From: an uncultured Rubrobacteraceae bacterium
GTDB lineage: Bacteria; Actinomycetota; Rubrobacteria; Rubrobacterales; Rubrobacteraceae
Reading direction: 5' to 3'
DNA: 64,000 nucleotides
Assembly (NCBI GenBank): GCA_902806085.1
Contig: CADCVH010000087.1
Span: 1 to 64,000 of the forward strand
In this document: positions 15,968 through 24,721 of the stretch, in pieces
Layout of the letters: each line of letters starts with the position of its first letter
Numbering within the stretch: the first letter of the stretch is position 1
Translations under genes and position numbers: made by a program
Notes under the pieces: model-generated
What the model saw: the letters and a program-made list of their open reading frames with translations, nothing else
What the model was told of the DNA's origin: nothing
The model's database searches: none

Positions 15968-16675
15968 TCACCCGAAGCCCACAAAGAACCATAGCCCGAG
16001 CAGCAACGCCTCCACCGCCAGCACGATAAGGACGGGCGAGAGAGCCCGTCCGACTTTCTGGCTGTAGACCGTTGGGGCGACGAGGTAGCCGAAGAGCAGG
16101 CCGCCGGCGAGGCCGCCCATGTGGGCCGTGTTGCTGACGTTCTCTATCGAGAGGCCTATGTAGACGTTTATGGCCAGGAGGATGAGGAGCTGCCGGATCA
16201 GGGGGTTCTGCCAGGAGAAGGTGCCCCTGCGTAAGGAGTAGCCGAGTATGCCGCCGAGGAGGCCGAAGATGGCCCCCGACGCGCCGACGGCGGGCCCGGT
16301 GAAGTCCCCGAAGTACAGGTAGGCTATGCCGCCGGAGAGCCCGCTGAGAAGGTACAACGCGAGGAAGCGGCCCCGCCCGAACGCAGTCTCGACGAACGAG
16401 CCGAGAAAGTACAGCGAGAGCATGTTCAGCGCGAGGTGCACGAACCCGGAGTGCAAAAAGACGCTCGATACGAGGCGCCACACCTGGCCGTCGGCCACGA
16501 GCGCGGGGACGAGGGCCCCCTGCGCCAGGATGTCGCCCGGCTGCGTGACGAGGGCGACGTTCCAGGGGATCGCGCCGGCCGACGCGCCGAGGTACGCGAC
16601 GCCGAGGTAGACGAGAGCGCAGGCGGCGATAAGGCCGTAGGTTACCGGCAGGCGCTGGGGGTTCTGACCGATCAG
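15968..16675 (-). CDS. Rhomboid-family intramembrane serine protease
   Basis: The product has six membrane helices with the catalytic dyad visible: Ser133 in GASGAIFG and His185 in NTAHMGGL. HSGFVHLALNMLSLYFLG around residues 75-92 is the rhomboid HxxxN oxyanion motif. It cleaves membrane proteins within the bilayer. No ATG, GTG or TTG is in frame near the N-terminus. A CTG at 16675, overlapping the upstream stop as CTGA, is the best candidate, but this start is uncertain. It follows the FlgT-like gene with a 4-nt overlap. Confidence 0.8.
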   Translation of the reverse strand: MIGQNPQRLPVTYGLIAACALVYLGVAYLGASAGAIPWNVALVTQPGDILAQGALVPALVADGQVWRLVSSVFLHSGFVHLALNMLSLYFLGSFVETAFGRGRFLALYLLSGLSGGIAYLYFGDFTGPAVGASGAIFGLLGGILGYSLRRGTFSWQNPLIRQLLILLAINVYIGLSIENVSNTAHMGGLAGGLLFGYLVAPTVYSQKVGRALSPVLIVLAVEALLLGLWFFVGFG

Positions 16676-17118
16676 CGGCGCTTGACCTCGCGCGCGGCGT
16701 CCCCGACCTGGATCTTGGACAGGTCCTGCAGCGGACCGCCGAGCATGGACTCCAGGTCCGGGTCGTCGGGGGAGCCGGTCCCGAAGCCCTGCACGCGCAC
16801 GTCGTCGCCGAACATCTGGCCGAACATGCGCTGGAGGTTCTGCTGCATCTCCCCGATGTCCACCGCGCCGAAGGGAGACTGGGCGTTTTGCCCGAGCCGG
16901 GCAACGGCGAGCCTCTCCTTGACCTCCGTTACCTCCGCCTGCGCCTTCACGTCCTCCACGGTACCTAAAGTCTCTCCGGTGTCCGGGTCCCAGACCTCTT
17001 CGCCGTCCGGGGCGAAGACCTCGAAGACCATCCCGGTTCGCACCCCGTCGGCGCGCCCCTTGTTCAAGACGATCTCGTTGTTGCCCAGAACCTTCGCCAC
17101 TTTGCCCTCGACCGCCAT
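16672..17118 (-). CDS. Cytoplasmic protein with FlgT C-terminal-like beta domain
   Basis: ATG 17118 follows GGAGGGAGCGAG. The first ~75 of 148 residues read GKVAKVLGNNEIVLNKGRAD, GVRTGMVFEVF and VWDPDTGETLG. This is the small beta-barrel pattern seen at the C-terminus of FlgT-like and related proteins. The rest is helical with repeated methionines (QRMFGQMFGDDV). There is no signal peptide. Function is unknown. It overlaps the rhomboid gene by 4 nt and is presumably co-expressed with it. Confidence 0.6.
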   Translation of the reverse strand: MAVEGKVAKVLGNNEIVLNKGRADGVRTGMVFEVFAPDGEEVWDPDTGETLGTVEDVKAQAEVTEVKERLAVARLGQNAQSPFGAVDIGEMQQNLQRMFGQMFGDDVRVQGFGTGSPDDPDLESMLGGPLQDLSKIQVGDAAREVKRR

Positions 17119-17217
17119 CTCGCTCCCTCCGGCCGGCCGATCCCCGGCCGGTCCTTTCGGTTCCGTTTCGGTTTGTTTGGAGATTATATCTATCACAACT
17201 TCGCCGTCCCCCTCCGT

Positions 17218-17223
17218 TAGAAT
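17218..17223 (+). promoter_or_regulatory. -10 box of a leaderless promoter for endonuclease IV
   Basis: TAGAAT ends exactly 7 nt before ATG 17231 and no ribosome binding site intervenes, predicting a leaderless mRNA. Confidence 0.5.
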
Positions 17224-17230
17224 CTCCGCC

Positions 17231-18097
17231 ATGCCGAGAAGGACCAACAGCGTGGGGCGCCACCTTCCGACCTCGGGCGGCCTGCGAAAGACCCTCGCGC
17301 TCGCCGCGGAGCAGGGGTGCGAGACGCTGCAGGTCTTCGTCTCCAACCCCCAGGGCTGGGCGGAGCCGGTCCCCCGCGCCGACGCGGAGGCGTTCGCCGG
17401 TGGGATGGAAGAGCTTGGCATCTCGCCGGGGGTGGCCCACGCGAAGTACCTGATCAACCTTGCGTCCCCGAGGGAGGATCTCCGCGAGAACTCGGTGCGT
17501 GCGCTCGCCGCGGAGCTCGTGGCCGCCGGGGGGCTCGGCCTTGACCTCGTCGTCGTCCACGCCGGGAGCCACGGCGGGGAGGGGGAGAAAAAGGGTCTGG
17601 ACCGCCTGGTAGAGGGCCTCGAACGGGCCAGGGAGTTGGCCGGGGATTCCGGGCGCGCGGCGGAGGCCGTCGTCGAGAACTCCGTCGGCGCGGGGACGCA
17701 GTTGTGCTCGACGTTTGAGGCCCTGGGCGAGGTTTCGCGCCGGGCGGGGGCGCGGGTTTGCGTCGACACCGCCCACGCCTTCGTCGCGGGTTACGACCTG
17801 GCGATCCCGGGCGGCCCAGGCTACGTCGCCGCCGAACTGCGGGCCGCTCTTGGTGAAGCGGTGGCGCTGCTTCACCTCAACGACGCCAAAAACGAGTCGG
17901 GGAGCCATCGAGACGGCCACAGGAAGGTGGGGGAGGGCATGATCCCGGAGGACTCCTGGAAGGAACTTTTCGCGGCCTTACCGGGCGTTCCCCTGGTCAT
18001 GGAGACGCCGTACGAGACGCCCGAGGCGGACGCCGAGGAGGTGCGGCGCGTCAAGGAGTTGGCGGGCGGGTTGCGCAAGACCGTCGATGAGGGATAG
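17231..18097 (+). CDS. nfo: Endonuclease IV (apurinic/apyrimidinic endonuclease)
   Basis: The 288-residue TIM barrel has the metal-binding strands of endonuclease IV: VAHAKYLINLAS, VVHAGSH, VVENSVG, CVDTAHAF, LLHLNDAKNESGSHRDGH and METPYE, supplying the His, Glu and Asp ligands of the trinuclear zinc site. Length is standard. It cleaves DNA 5' of abasic sites in base-excision repair, relevant for a stress-tolerant host. The gene appears to be read from a leaderless transcript. Confidence 0.9.
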   Translation: MPRRTNSVGRHLPTSGGLRKTLALAAEQGCETLQVFVSNPQGWAEPVPRADAEAFAGGMEELGISPGVAHAKYLINLASPREDLRENSVRALAAELVAAGGLGLDLVVVHAGSHGGEGEKKGLDRLVEGLERARELAGDSGRAAEAVVENSVGAGTQLCSTFEALGEVSRRAGARVCVDTAHAFVAGYDLAIPGGPGYVAAELRAALGEAVALLHLNDAKNESGSHRDGHRKVGEGMIPEDSWKELFAALPGVPLVMETPYETPEADAEEVRRVKELAGGLRKTVDEG

Positions 18098-18100
18098 AAT
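18095..18100 (+). promoter_or_regulatory. -10 box of a leaderless promoter for the XRE gene
   Basis: TAGAAT overlaps the last codons of nfo and ends 7 nt before the GTG at 18108, the same geometry as for nfo. Confidence 0.45.
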
Positions 18101-18107
18101 CTAGGCC

Positions 18108-18407
18108 GTGAAGACCGTCGAGATCACCGCGAATAGCAAAGAGGGCGACCTCCTCTCGGCCATCGGGGAGACCCTGCGCGCCGAACGCAACGAGCGCGGC
18201 CTCACCCTCAAGCAGGTCGCCGAAGGCGCCCACGTCTCCGTCTCGTACCTCGCCGAGATCGAACGCGGCGAGAAAGACCCGTCTTCGAGGGTACTCGAGA
18301 GCGTCGCAGCCGGCCTCGAGGTGGAGGTGAGCGAGCTGCTCGTCCGGATCGCCGCCTCCCTGGAACCCGCGCCCGTCCTCCCGGTCGCAAGCTCGCTGGC
18401 GGCCTAG
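18108..18407 (+). CDS. XRE-family helix-turn-helix regulator
   Basis: The 99-residue protein has a Cro/CI helix-turn-helix at ~20-75 (LRAERNERGLTLKQVAEGA, then VSVSYLAEIERGEKDPSSRVLESVAAGL). The C-terminus is short with no ligand-binding domain. It starts with GTG on a predicted leaderless transcript, 10 nt after nfo. Targets are unknown. Confidence 0.85.
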   Translation: MKTVEITANSKEGDLLSAIGETLRAERNERGLTLKQVAEGAHVSVSYLAEIERGEKDPSSRVLESVAAGLEVEVSELLVRIAASLEPAPVLPVASSLAA

Positions 18408-18448
18408 CAGCCCCCGGCACGCCGCCCCCCGGCTGTCTGCTTGTCGGC

Positions 18449-18454
18449 TATTAT
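18449..18454 (+). promoter_or_regulatory. -10 box of a leaderless promoter for the HIT gene
   Basis: TATTAT ends 8 nt before GTG 18463; no ribosome binding site is present between them. Confidence 0.4.
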
Positions 18455-18462
18455 CTGTTTCC

Positions 18463-18900
18463 GTGCAAGCCTTGGATTGGGGCGTGATGGAACGGCGGTT
18501 CGGGCGTTATTTTCCGGATATGGAGGCGCTACACGCTGGGTTCCGGACGCAAGCCTGTTTTGTTTGCGGGCTCGTCCCCGGCGCGGTGGAATCGCCGCGG
18601 CACGTCTTTTACGAGGACGACCGGGCTATCGCCTCTCTGGACGGGTACCCGCGGGCTTACGGTTACTCGCTCGTCGCGCCGAAGGAGCACCGCGAGCAGG
18701 TGGGGGCGGCGAGGATGTACGTCTACACGTTCGGGAGCAACGAGGGGAACGCGCACGTCCACTGGCACGTCGTGCCGCTCCCGCCCGGGGTGCCTTACGA
18801 AGAGCAGCAAGGCGCGTGGGCGGGTTGGGACAAGGGGGTGCCGGAGATTCCGCAGCAGGAGATGTCAGATCTGGCTTGGCGCGTCGGGCGCAGGATGTGA
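18463..18900 (+). CDS. HIT-family nucleotide hydrolase, shortened
   Basis: The product has the HIT triad NAHVHWHVVPLPPG near residues 90-103 and an upstream CFVC pair that may bind zinc. Between HREQV and RMYVYTFGS only a few residues remain where relatives carry a ~30-residue helical segment, so an in-frame deletion is likely. HIT proteins hydrolyse nucleotide phosphoramidates or Ap4A-type molecules. The stop overlaps the start of the acetyltransferase gene. A second HIT gene is the passenger of the ISL3 element at 42.4 kb. Confidence 0.75.
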   Translation: MQALDWGVMERRFGRYFPDMEALHAGFRTQACFVCGLVPGAVESPRHVFYEDDRAIASLDGYPRAYGYSLVAPKEHREQVGAARMYVYTFGSNEGNAHVHWHVVPLPPGVPYEEQQGAWAGWDKGVPEIPQQEMSDLAWRVGRRM

Positions 18901-19388
18901 TGGGGGAGCCCGGGAATACGTACGTCTTGCGGCCGATCACGCGGGCCGACGCCGAGCAGATCTCCGGATGGCGCTATCCCGAGCCTTACTCCACTTACGA
19001 CGGCAACCCTTCGGCCGTTCCCGGGCTGCTGGACCCCCGCTACAACTACCACGCGGTCTTCGACGACGCCGGGGAGCTCGTCGGGTACTTCTGCTTTGGC
19101 GCGGACGCCACGATCCCCGAAGGCCGCAGGCGTGGCCTCTACGGCGACGACGCCCTCGACGTGGGCCTCGGCATGCGGCCGGACCTCACGGGCCGGGGTC
19201 TCGGTTTGCGGTTCGTGCTGGCAGGATTGCGCTTCGCCGAGGAGAAGTTCTCGCCGGCGGCGTTCCGTCTGACCGTCGCCGCCTTCAACCGGCGCGCCGT
19301 GGCGGCCTACGAGAAGGCGGGCTTCGGCCTCGTCCAGGAGTTCGGGGACCGCGGGCCTGAGTGGTTGCTCATGAAACGGCCGGCTTAG
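18900..19388 (+). CDS. GNAT-family N-acetyltransferase
   Basis: The 162-residue protein begins TYVLRPITRADAEQISGWRYPEPYSTYD and carries the acetyl-CoA loop RPDLTGRGLGLRFV and the C-terminal NRRAVAAYEKAGFG, all standard GNAT features. ATG 18900 overlaps the HIT stop (TGATG), giving translational coupling. The substrate is not predictable. Confidence 0.85.
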   Translation: MGEPGNTYVLRPITRADAEQISGWRYPEPYSTYDGNPSAVPGLLDPRYNYHAVFDDAGELVGYFCFGADATIPEGRRRGLYGDDALDVGLGMRPDLTGRGLGLRFVLAGLRFAEEKFSPAAFRLTVAAFNRRAVAAYEKAGFGLVQEFGDRGPEWLLMKRPA

Positions 19389-19439
19389 CCTCCGCCGCCC
19401 CCCCGAGAAAGCCAGGAAAGCCGGAGTGCCGGCCTCTCC

Positions 19440-20447
19440 CTACGCCGAGAAGAGGTAGGCGGCCATCACGCCGACGAAGTTGTAGCCGGCGTGGGCGAGG
19501 AAGCTTGCGGTGGTGTTGAAGCGGCGGCGCAGGTACCCGAGGCCTATGGAGAGGATAAAGATGTAGCCGAGGAGCAGGGAGGGGCCGTACTGCACGTGCA
19601 TCGAGGCGAAGAGGACCGAGGTCGGGAGGATGCCAAGGGCCGGTTGGACGGCGCCGCGGAAGAGCGTCTCCTCCCCGAGCCCGGCCCCGACCCCGATAAG
19701 CAGGGCGAAGAGGACGGCCGGGACGAGGCCCAACCCCCGCGGATCGAAGAGCGTGCCCGAGATCTCCCCGACCTCCCGGTAGAGCCCCGGCTGGAGCTGG
19801 CGGAACAGAAAGTCCGCGCCGAGCGAGAGCGCGAAGGCGACGACCACGAAGGCGGCGACGATCCCGAGTTGCCGTGGGTTCAGCGGTCCGTAGCCGAGGC
19901 GGGCGAGCGTCGGCCTCAGCCCGCGCCGGATGCCGGCGCCCACGCCGAGTATCGCCACCGCCACGAAGGGGAGCTGGGTCGCGAGGACCATGCCCACGGG
20001 GAGCCTGCCGCCCGTGCCCAGGGAGAAGGCGCCGATCTCCTCCAACTGGCCGAAGCCCAGGATGCCGATCAGGTTGTTCGTGAGCAGCACCATCGCGAAG
20101 AGCCAGAGCGCGAGGAAGATAGGCGGGTCCGAAAAGAACGTTGCGGGTCGGCGGCCCACGATCTTCAGCAGAGTCGGGACGCAAAGCGCCAGCCCGATCA
20201 GGCCCGCCGCCACGATCGCGCCCGCCGTTATCGTCAACAACCCCGGCGGGTACGTCCCTGCCGGGACCGTGCCGGAGAGCCGCGCGGCCCCCAGCAACGC
20301 CCCCGCCCCGAGCACGAGCAGCGAGACGAAGAGAAGGGTCACCCAGAGCGAGATCTCGGCCCCCCGGCTCTTCCTCGACCACTGAGCCAGCAAGGCCAAA
20401 GCCCCCACGAACACCGTCACCGCGAGCAAAGCCAGAACGTTCTGCAT
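19440..20447 (-). CDS. CPBP-family intramembrane metalloprotease, long form
   Basis: The product has about eight membrane helices and the CPBP motifs GEETLFRGAVQPALG, FASMHVQYG and FLAHAGYNFVG near the C-terminus, supplying the glutamate pair and two histidines. I start at ATG 20447 (MQNVLALLAVTVFV), which places the first helix at the N-terminus. It is one of two CPBP proteases in this window and may process membrane or peptide substrates. Confidence 0.82.
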   Translation of the reverse strand: MQNVLALLAVTVFVGALALLAQWSRKSRGAEISLWVTLLFVSLLVLGAGALLGAARLSGTVPAGTYPPGLLTITAGAIVAAGLIGLALCVPTLLKIVGRRPATFFSDPPIFLALWLFAMVLLTNNLIGILGFGQLEEIGAFSLGTGGRLPVGMVLATQLPFVAVAILGVGAGIRRGLRPTLARLGYGPLNPRQLGIVAAFVVVAFALSLGADFLFRQLQPGLYREVGEISGTLFDPRGLGLVPAVLFALLIGVGAGLGEETLFRGAVQPALGILPTSVLFASMHVQYGPSLLLGYIFILSIGLGYLRRRFNTTASFLAHAGYNFVGVMAAYLFSA

Positions 20448-21241
20448 AAGCGACCTTGAGGTTAGCACACAAGAAAAGCCGGACCGCGCGAAATAATACA
20501 CGGCCCGGATCTCTCGCCTGGGCCAGGAAGGGGGAAGGGCCCAGTGACCGCAATATAGCCCCTCCGAATTACATCCCGGCTACTGATAGATAACAAACAG
20601 GTAACAGCCTTTCGGCACGCTCCGGCTTCGCCTGCGCTCTCAGTACGCTTCTGGCCGGCGGCCCTCGCATTGTGGGTTGTTATGGATCTTCCCAAATCGG
20701 GCCAGCAGTAGCGCAACGTACGGCTGCAGCTAGACCTGGCATAAACAGAGCGTCTCCCAACCGACCACGTGCCGGCAAGATATGCGCCGCAAGGAATATT
20801 GTGCGGACGGCGTTGCCACGGTAGCAATCTAGAGCACCTTCTTGCAGCGTAGTTGGGCGGCATGGCAGTATGCTCGCATGGACCGCTCAAGCAGACGGTT
20901 TACGCGTCTTTCCTCTCCCAGATCGGGGAGGAGGTCTCCTCCGCCGCCTCCGCGGGCGGCTTCGACGAGCCGTACGCGCTCCTGAACCACGATGTCTTGG
21001 CCCTGGACGAGGAGGGGGCTCTCGGCGACTGCGCAAGCTCCGATGGCCCTCTGCGGAGAGGGACCGACTCATAGATTGCAGCGCCGGCGCCCGGACGGAA
21101 CCCATCATGCACCGGGTCGTCAGACGAGCCGACCCCGAGCCGAGTGCGGATAGAAGCATAGCGCAAGGGCGCGAACGTCCGTGGCATCCGAAGCCGCCAC
21201 GTCGGCTTGACAAACACAACCTTCTCATAGAAGAAGGGAGG
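20448..21241. other. No gene supported; degraded sequence before an IS110 remnant
   Basis: ORFs on both strands here lack family signatures and usable ribosome binding sites, and base composition is more even than in the flanking genes. It probably consists of decayed mobile-element and intergenic DNA. Confidence 0.5.
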
Positions 21242-21760
21242 GCGCCCTGCTGGCCGTCACCAAGGTCGCGACGCCGGCTGGGGCCCGCGCCGGGCGAGGC
21301 CCGCCTGCGCCGGTGGCCCAAGGCAAGGGGAGCGCGCAAGTCCCAAGACCTCGCCGGGCGCATCATGGCGGCCGCCAAGGCCCAACTGCGCGAGCTGCCG
21401 GCCGCCGAGACCAAGTCCGCCCTCGCTGCGGAGCTCGCCTCCGAGATGCTGCGAACCAGGAAGCGCATCGCCGAGCTCGATCGGCGTCTCGAGGATTTGC
21501 TCGCCGCGGGCCCCGAGGCGCGGATCGTCAGCTGCTTGCCCGGCATGGGCGTCGTCTTCACGGCCGAGCTCCTGGCCGAGGCGGGCGACCTCGGGAGGTT
21601 CGCCTCCGCCAACTCCTTGGCCGCCGCGGCGGGGATCGCCCCGGTCTTGAGGGCATCGGCGGCCAGCCACCGGCGGAGGGCGAGGCGCGGCAACAAGGTC
21701 CTTGAGCGCGTCCTGTACCCACCGGTCCTACCGGGTGCCAAGCAACTTCGCGTAAGTTCA
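21242..21760 (+). pseudogene. IS110-family transposase, C-terminal remnant
   Basis: From about 21242 the sequence reads ALLAVTKVATPAGAR in one frame and then, after a shift near 21285, ARLRRWPKARGARKSQDLAG, SCLPGMGVVFTAELLAEAGD and LAAAAGIAPVLRAS. These match the transposase at 58.5 kb nearly in order, including the transposase_20 motif LPGMG. The N-terminal DEDD catalytic domain and the C-terminal end are missing. This copy keeps the AEAGDLGRFASAN segment that the 58.5-kb copy lacks. Confidence 0.8.
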
Positions 21761-21768
21761 GTTCTGTC

Positions 21769-21797
21769 GAAGTTCGCGCTGAGGGGTTCTAAGAAGT
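21769..21797 (+). repeat. Dispersed palindromic repeat, copy 1
   Basis: GAAGTTCGCGCTGAGGGG followed by TTCTAAGAAGTT. Related copies are at 23593, 26513, 27302, 56982 and 58222; see findings. Confidence 0.5.
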
Positions 21798-21798
21798 T

Positions 21799-21824
21799 AG
21801 GGGGCGCGGCCTAGCCGCGCCCCC
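21799..21824. terminator. Perfect GC hairpin
   Basis: GGGGGCGCGGC-CTA-GCCGCGCCCCC is a perfect 11-bp stem located 48 bp beyond the stop of the oxidoreductase gene at 21872 (minus strand), so it probably terminates that gene. Confidence 0.6.
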
Positions 21825-21871
21825 CGAAGGATCTCGTTACACTCTTTCTCAAGCTGGCCGCACGACCGGGG

Positions 21872-23311
21872 TCACGTTGCGGGGTTTGCAGACTGCGCAC
21901 CATCCGCGCCCTCGGCCGAAGACGGTGGGATGTTGCGGTTGTAGCGGAATAGGTTCCCCGGGTCGCGGCGGCCCTTCAGCTCCACCAGCCGCTCCCAGTC
22001 ATCCGCCGAGTAGGCCGCCTTCACGCGCTCGGGACTCGCGCCGTTGAGGTCCACGAAGTTCACGTAGGTCGCGCCGGTCGCGTGGGGCTTGGCCGCCTCG
22101 GCGACGTGGGCGAGGTACGCCTGCACCGCCTGGGCCATCTCCGGGGTGAAGGTGGCTCCGATCCCGTTCATGGCGTACGCGGCGTCGCTGCGGCCCATGG
22201 GGTTAAGGTCCGCGGGCGGGCGCGAGAGGGCGCCGCCCAGCTGGCGCATCTCCAGCAACAGCAAGGGCGTGTCGGAGCCCGAGCCCGCCAGGTCCACGAG
22301 CGTCCGGCGGGTCTCCCGCGAGAGCTCGCGCAGCATCTCGGAGTGGCCGTAGGCCCCGATCGGGTCCACGGGGTCCATACTGATCATGTCCATGGCCTCG
22401 TACGGCATCACCCCGAAGGTGTCCATGATGGGCTCGCCGAACCCGCGCCACGGGCCGAGCAACTCCTCGCCCTTCTCGGCGAGGTCCTCGCCCGTGTAGC
22501 AGAACCTCACGGTAATCACGGACCGCCCGCGCAAAGGCTCCGGGACGTCCGGGATCGGCGGGACGTTGAGGAAGGCCACCGCGGAGGTCACCTCCTCCGG
22601 CAGGTCCTCGGCCCAGCGGCTGTAGAGCTCCAGGACCTCCTCGGCCCTCTCGACGGGGTAGAAGAGGTTGCCCCCGAAGACGTGCGTCACGGGGTAGAGG
22701 GCGAACTCCAGGGAGGTGACGATGCCGAAGTTGCCCCCGCCGCCCTTCAGACCCCAGAAGAGGTCCGCGTTCTCGTGGGCGTTGGCCTTGACGAGCTCGC
22801 CCTCGGCGGTCACCACGTCGGCCTCCTTGACGGAGTCGGCGGCGAAGCCGTACTTGCGCCCGAGCCAGCCGAAACCGCCGCCCATGGTGTAGCCGACCAC
22901 GCCGACGTGGGAGGTCGAGCCCTGCAGGCCCGCCAGCCCGTGCGTCGCGGCCTCCGGGACGAGGTCGGCCCACTTCGCGCCGGCCCCGACCCGGGCGGCA
23001 CTCGTATCGGGGTCCACGCGCACGCCTCTCATGCGCGAGGTGTTGATCAGAACGCCGCCGTCGCAGGGGGCGGCGACGCCGTGGCCGGTTGCCATCACCC
23101 CGACGCCGAGTCCTTCGTCGCGCGCCAGACGCACCGCGGCAAGCACGTCCGAGGCGCCCTCGGCCATGACGACGAGCGCGGGGTGCTGGTGGGCGTTGAG
23201 GTTCCACGCGGCGCGGGCCTCGTCGTAACCCCCGTCGCCAGGGGTGTAGGCGTCGCCCTTCAGCCCGCCCTTAAGAGCTTCCAGCGCCGACCCGCCGAGC
23301 GTCGTCTCCAT
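21872..23311 (-). CDS. FAD-binding oxidoreductase, BBE (berberine-bridge) type
   Basis: The 479-residue protein has a PCMH FAD domain (ATGHGVAAPCDGGVLINTSRM near 75-95, then STSHVGVVGYTMGGGFGWLGRKYG) and a C-terminal BBE motif NLFRYNRNIPP. GGGGNFGIVTSLEFALYPV is the usual flavin-contact segment. The family oxidises sugars, alkaloids or related alcohols. The residue pattern RxxGH-C for bicovalent FAD is not fully conserved. No secretion signal is seen. It stands alone, next to an AraC regulator that could control it. Confidence 0.85.
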   Translation of the reverse strand: METTLGGSALEALKGGLKGDAYTPGDGGYDEARAAWNLNAHQHPALVVMAEGASDVLAAVRLARDEGLGVGVMATGHGVAAPCDGGVLINTSRMRGVRVDPDTSAARVGAGAKWADLVPEAATHGLAGLQGSTSHVGVVGYTMGGGFGWLGRKYGFAADSVKEADVVTAEGELVKANAHENADLFWGLKGGGGNFGIVTSLEFALYPVTHVFGGNLFYPVERAEEVLELYSRWAEDLPEEVTSAVAFLNVPPIPDVPEPLRGRSVITVRFCYTGEDLAEKGEELLGPWRGFGEPIMDTFGVMPYEAMDMISMDPVDPIGAYGHSEMLRELSRETRRTLVDLAGSGSDTPLLLLEMRQLGGALSRPPADLNPMGRSDAAYAMNGIGATFTPEMAQAVQAYLAHVAEAAKPHATGATYVNFVDLNGASPERVKAAYSADDWERLVELKGRRDPGNLFRYNRNIPPSSAEGADGAQSANPAT

Positions 23312-23478
23312 CGATGGTCTCCTCCTGCTGAGCGGCCACGGCGTGGCTCATCGACCCGTACTATTGTCTGTCGGAGGAATTTTGACCCCCGGTAGGTAGG
23401 CACGCATCCCCTAAATCCGTCACAACAGTAGTGATCGTCTCATGGGGAGCTTCCTCCTCGTCTATGTCTCTGCACCCC

Positions 23479-23577
23479 GAATTATCCGGCGGCGAAGGGC
23501 GGAACGGCTAACAGGATCTTGCCGTCGGTGTGCGGGATCTTGCCCTTCTTCGAGAAAACCTGTGGAGGCGGGGGCGC
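23479..23577 (+). repeat. Left arm of ~100-bp inverted repeat around araC-like gene
   Basis: This 99-bp segment begins GAATTATCCGGCGGCG and ends GGCGGGGGCGC. Its reverse complement matches 24722-24821 almost base for base. It contains two reading-frame-neutral copies of the word AGATCTTGCC-like core (complement GGCAAGATCC) 11 bp apart. Confidence 0.85.
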
Positions 23578-23592
23578 TAGCGGGGTATAGCG

Positions 23593-23620
23593 AACTTCTT
23601 AGAACCCTCAGGCCGAAGTA
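23593..23620 (-). repeat. Dispersed palindromic repeat, copy 2
   Basis: On the minus strand this reads TACTTCGGCCTGAGGG then TTCTAAGAAGTT, matching the other copies. Further similarity extends rightward through 23680. Confidence 0.45.
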
Positions 23621-23802
23621 CGGGGAATCGCCCTTCCACGCACTTCGCCCCGAAAGGGTTGTCGGAAGTTCGCCTAGGGAAGTGCAAACCTGGTCCATTT
23701 GGGGGATGCGTCCCGCCCCGGCGTGCTCGACACTAATGGGGCTATGGCCGCACGGGGCGCGGGCCTTTTCCGTTCTTCCTCCGCCCCGCCGAAAGAAGGG
23801 TG

Positions 23803-24711
23803 ATGGGGATGGGGCCAGCGGCCAGCGCGTCCGCCAACCTGCGCGGGGGACGTCCGGAAACGCCGGTACTAGAAGCGAGGGAACTCGCGGTCTTCGGCGC
23901 GATCGAGGTGGGGCACCTCCGTCTCCATGCCGGGGAGGTCGAGCTCCTGCCCTTCGACGGGCACCTGGTCAACGTGCACCTGGGCGTCCCGAACCACGCG
24001 GTGCAGCGGCGCAACGGACGGACGCACGGGGGGATCAGGATCACGGGCGCCGTCGACGTCATGCCCGCGGGCACGCCGGCCTACTTCCGCATGGAAGCGG
24101 CGTCCGAGCACGCGTGCATGCTCATCGCGGACCGTTTCGTCCGGCGGGTGGCCCGAGAGGCGGGGGCCGACCCGGATAGCTTCGAGGTCGCGCCCTTCTT
24201 CGACGCCCCCGACCCGCACATCGAGCGCGTCGGGATGTCGCTGCTTTCCGAGATGAAGACCCGGGGCCTCGGGGGCGAGCTCTTCGCCGAGTCGCTGGCC
24301 AACGTGCTGGCGCTGCACCTCCTGCGCAGCCACTCCTCTCTGGGACGCGCCTCCAGGCGGAGGGTCGGGAGCGAAGGCGGCGGCTACTCCGGACGGTCGC
24401 TGGGGCGGGCCACCGACTACATAAACGACAACCTCTCGCGAAAGCTGACGCTTGCGGAGATAGCGGGGGCGGCGCGCATGAGCCCCCACCACTTCGCGCG
24501 CTCGTTCAAGAAGGACACCGGCCTCTCGCCGCACCGGTACGTCGTCCAAAGGCGCGTGGAGCGGGCGAAGGCGCTGCTCGCCAACACCGACCTCACCGTC
24601 TTCGAGGTCGCGAAGGCCGTGGGCTTCGCCAACCACAGCCACCTCTCCTCCCACGTCAGGCGCCTGCTCGGCGTCTCCCCGGGGGCCCTGCGCCGGGACG
24701 GTGCGCGCTAG
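23803..24711 (+). CDS. AraC-family transcriptional regulator
   Basis: The C-terminal ~100 of 302 residues form an AraC/XylS double HTH: RKLTLAEIAGAARMSPHHFA, FKKDTGLSPHRYV and VFEVAKAVGFANHSHLSSHV. The N-terminal ~170 residues resemble cupin-like sensing domains. ATG 23803 is chosen over GTG 23800 because GAAGG sits just upstream. The gene is enclosed by ~100-bp inverted repeats whose arms lie about 225 bp before the start and 11 bp after the stop. Recombination between the arms would invert the gene. Confidence 0.88.
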   Translation: MGMGPAASASANLRGGRPETPVLEARELAVFGAIEVGHLRLHAGEVELLPFDGHLVNVHLGVPNHAVQRRNGRTHGGIRITGAVDVMPAGTPAYFRMEAASEHACMLIADRFVRRVAREAGADPDSFEVAPFFDAPDPHIERVGMSLLSEMKTRGLGGELFAESLANVLALHLLRSHSSLGRASRRRVGSEGGGYSGRSLGRATDYINDNLSRKLTLAEIAGAARMSPHHFARSFKKDTGLSPHRYVVQRRVERAKALLANTDLTVFEVAKAVGFANHSHLSSHVRRLLGVSPGALRRDGAR

Positions 24712-24721
24712 CGGGGCGCCG

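Noticed and set aside
20462-20890. 142-residue minus-strand protein
   Set aside because: No ribosome site, no domain and irregular composition; treated as degraded intergenic DNA.
22082-23395. 437-residue plus-strand ORF
   Set aside because: Shadow of the BBE-type oxidoreductase, which carries clear FAD motifs on the minus strand.
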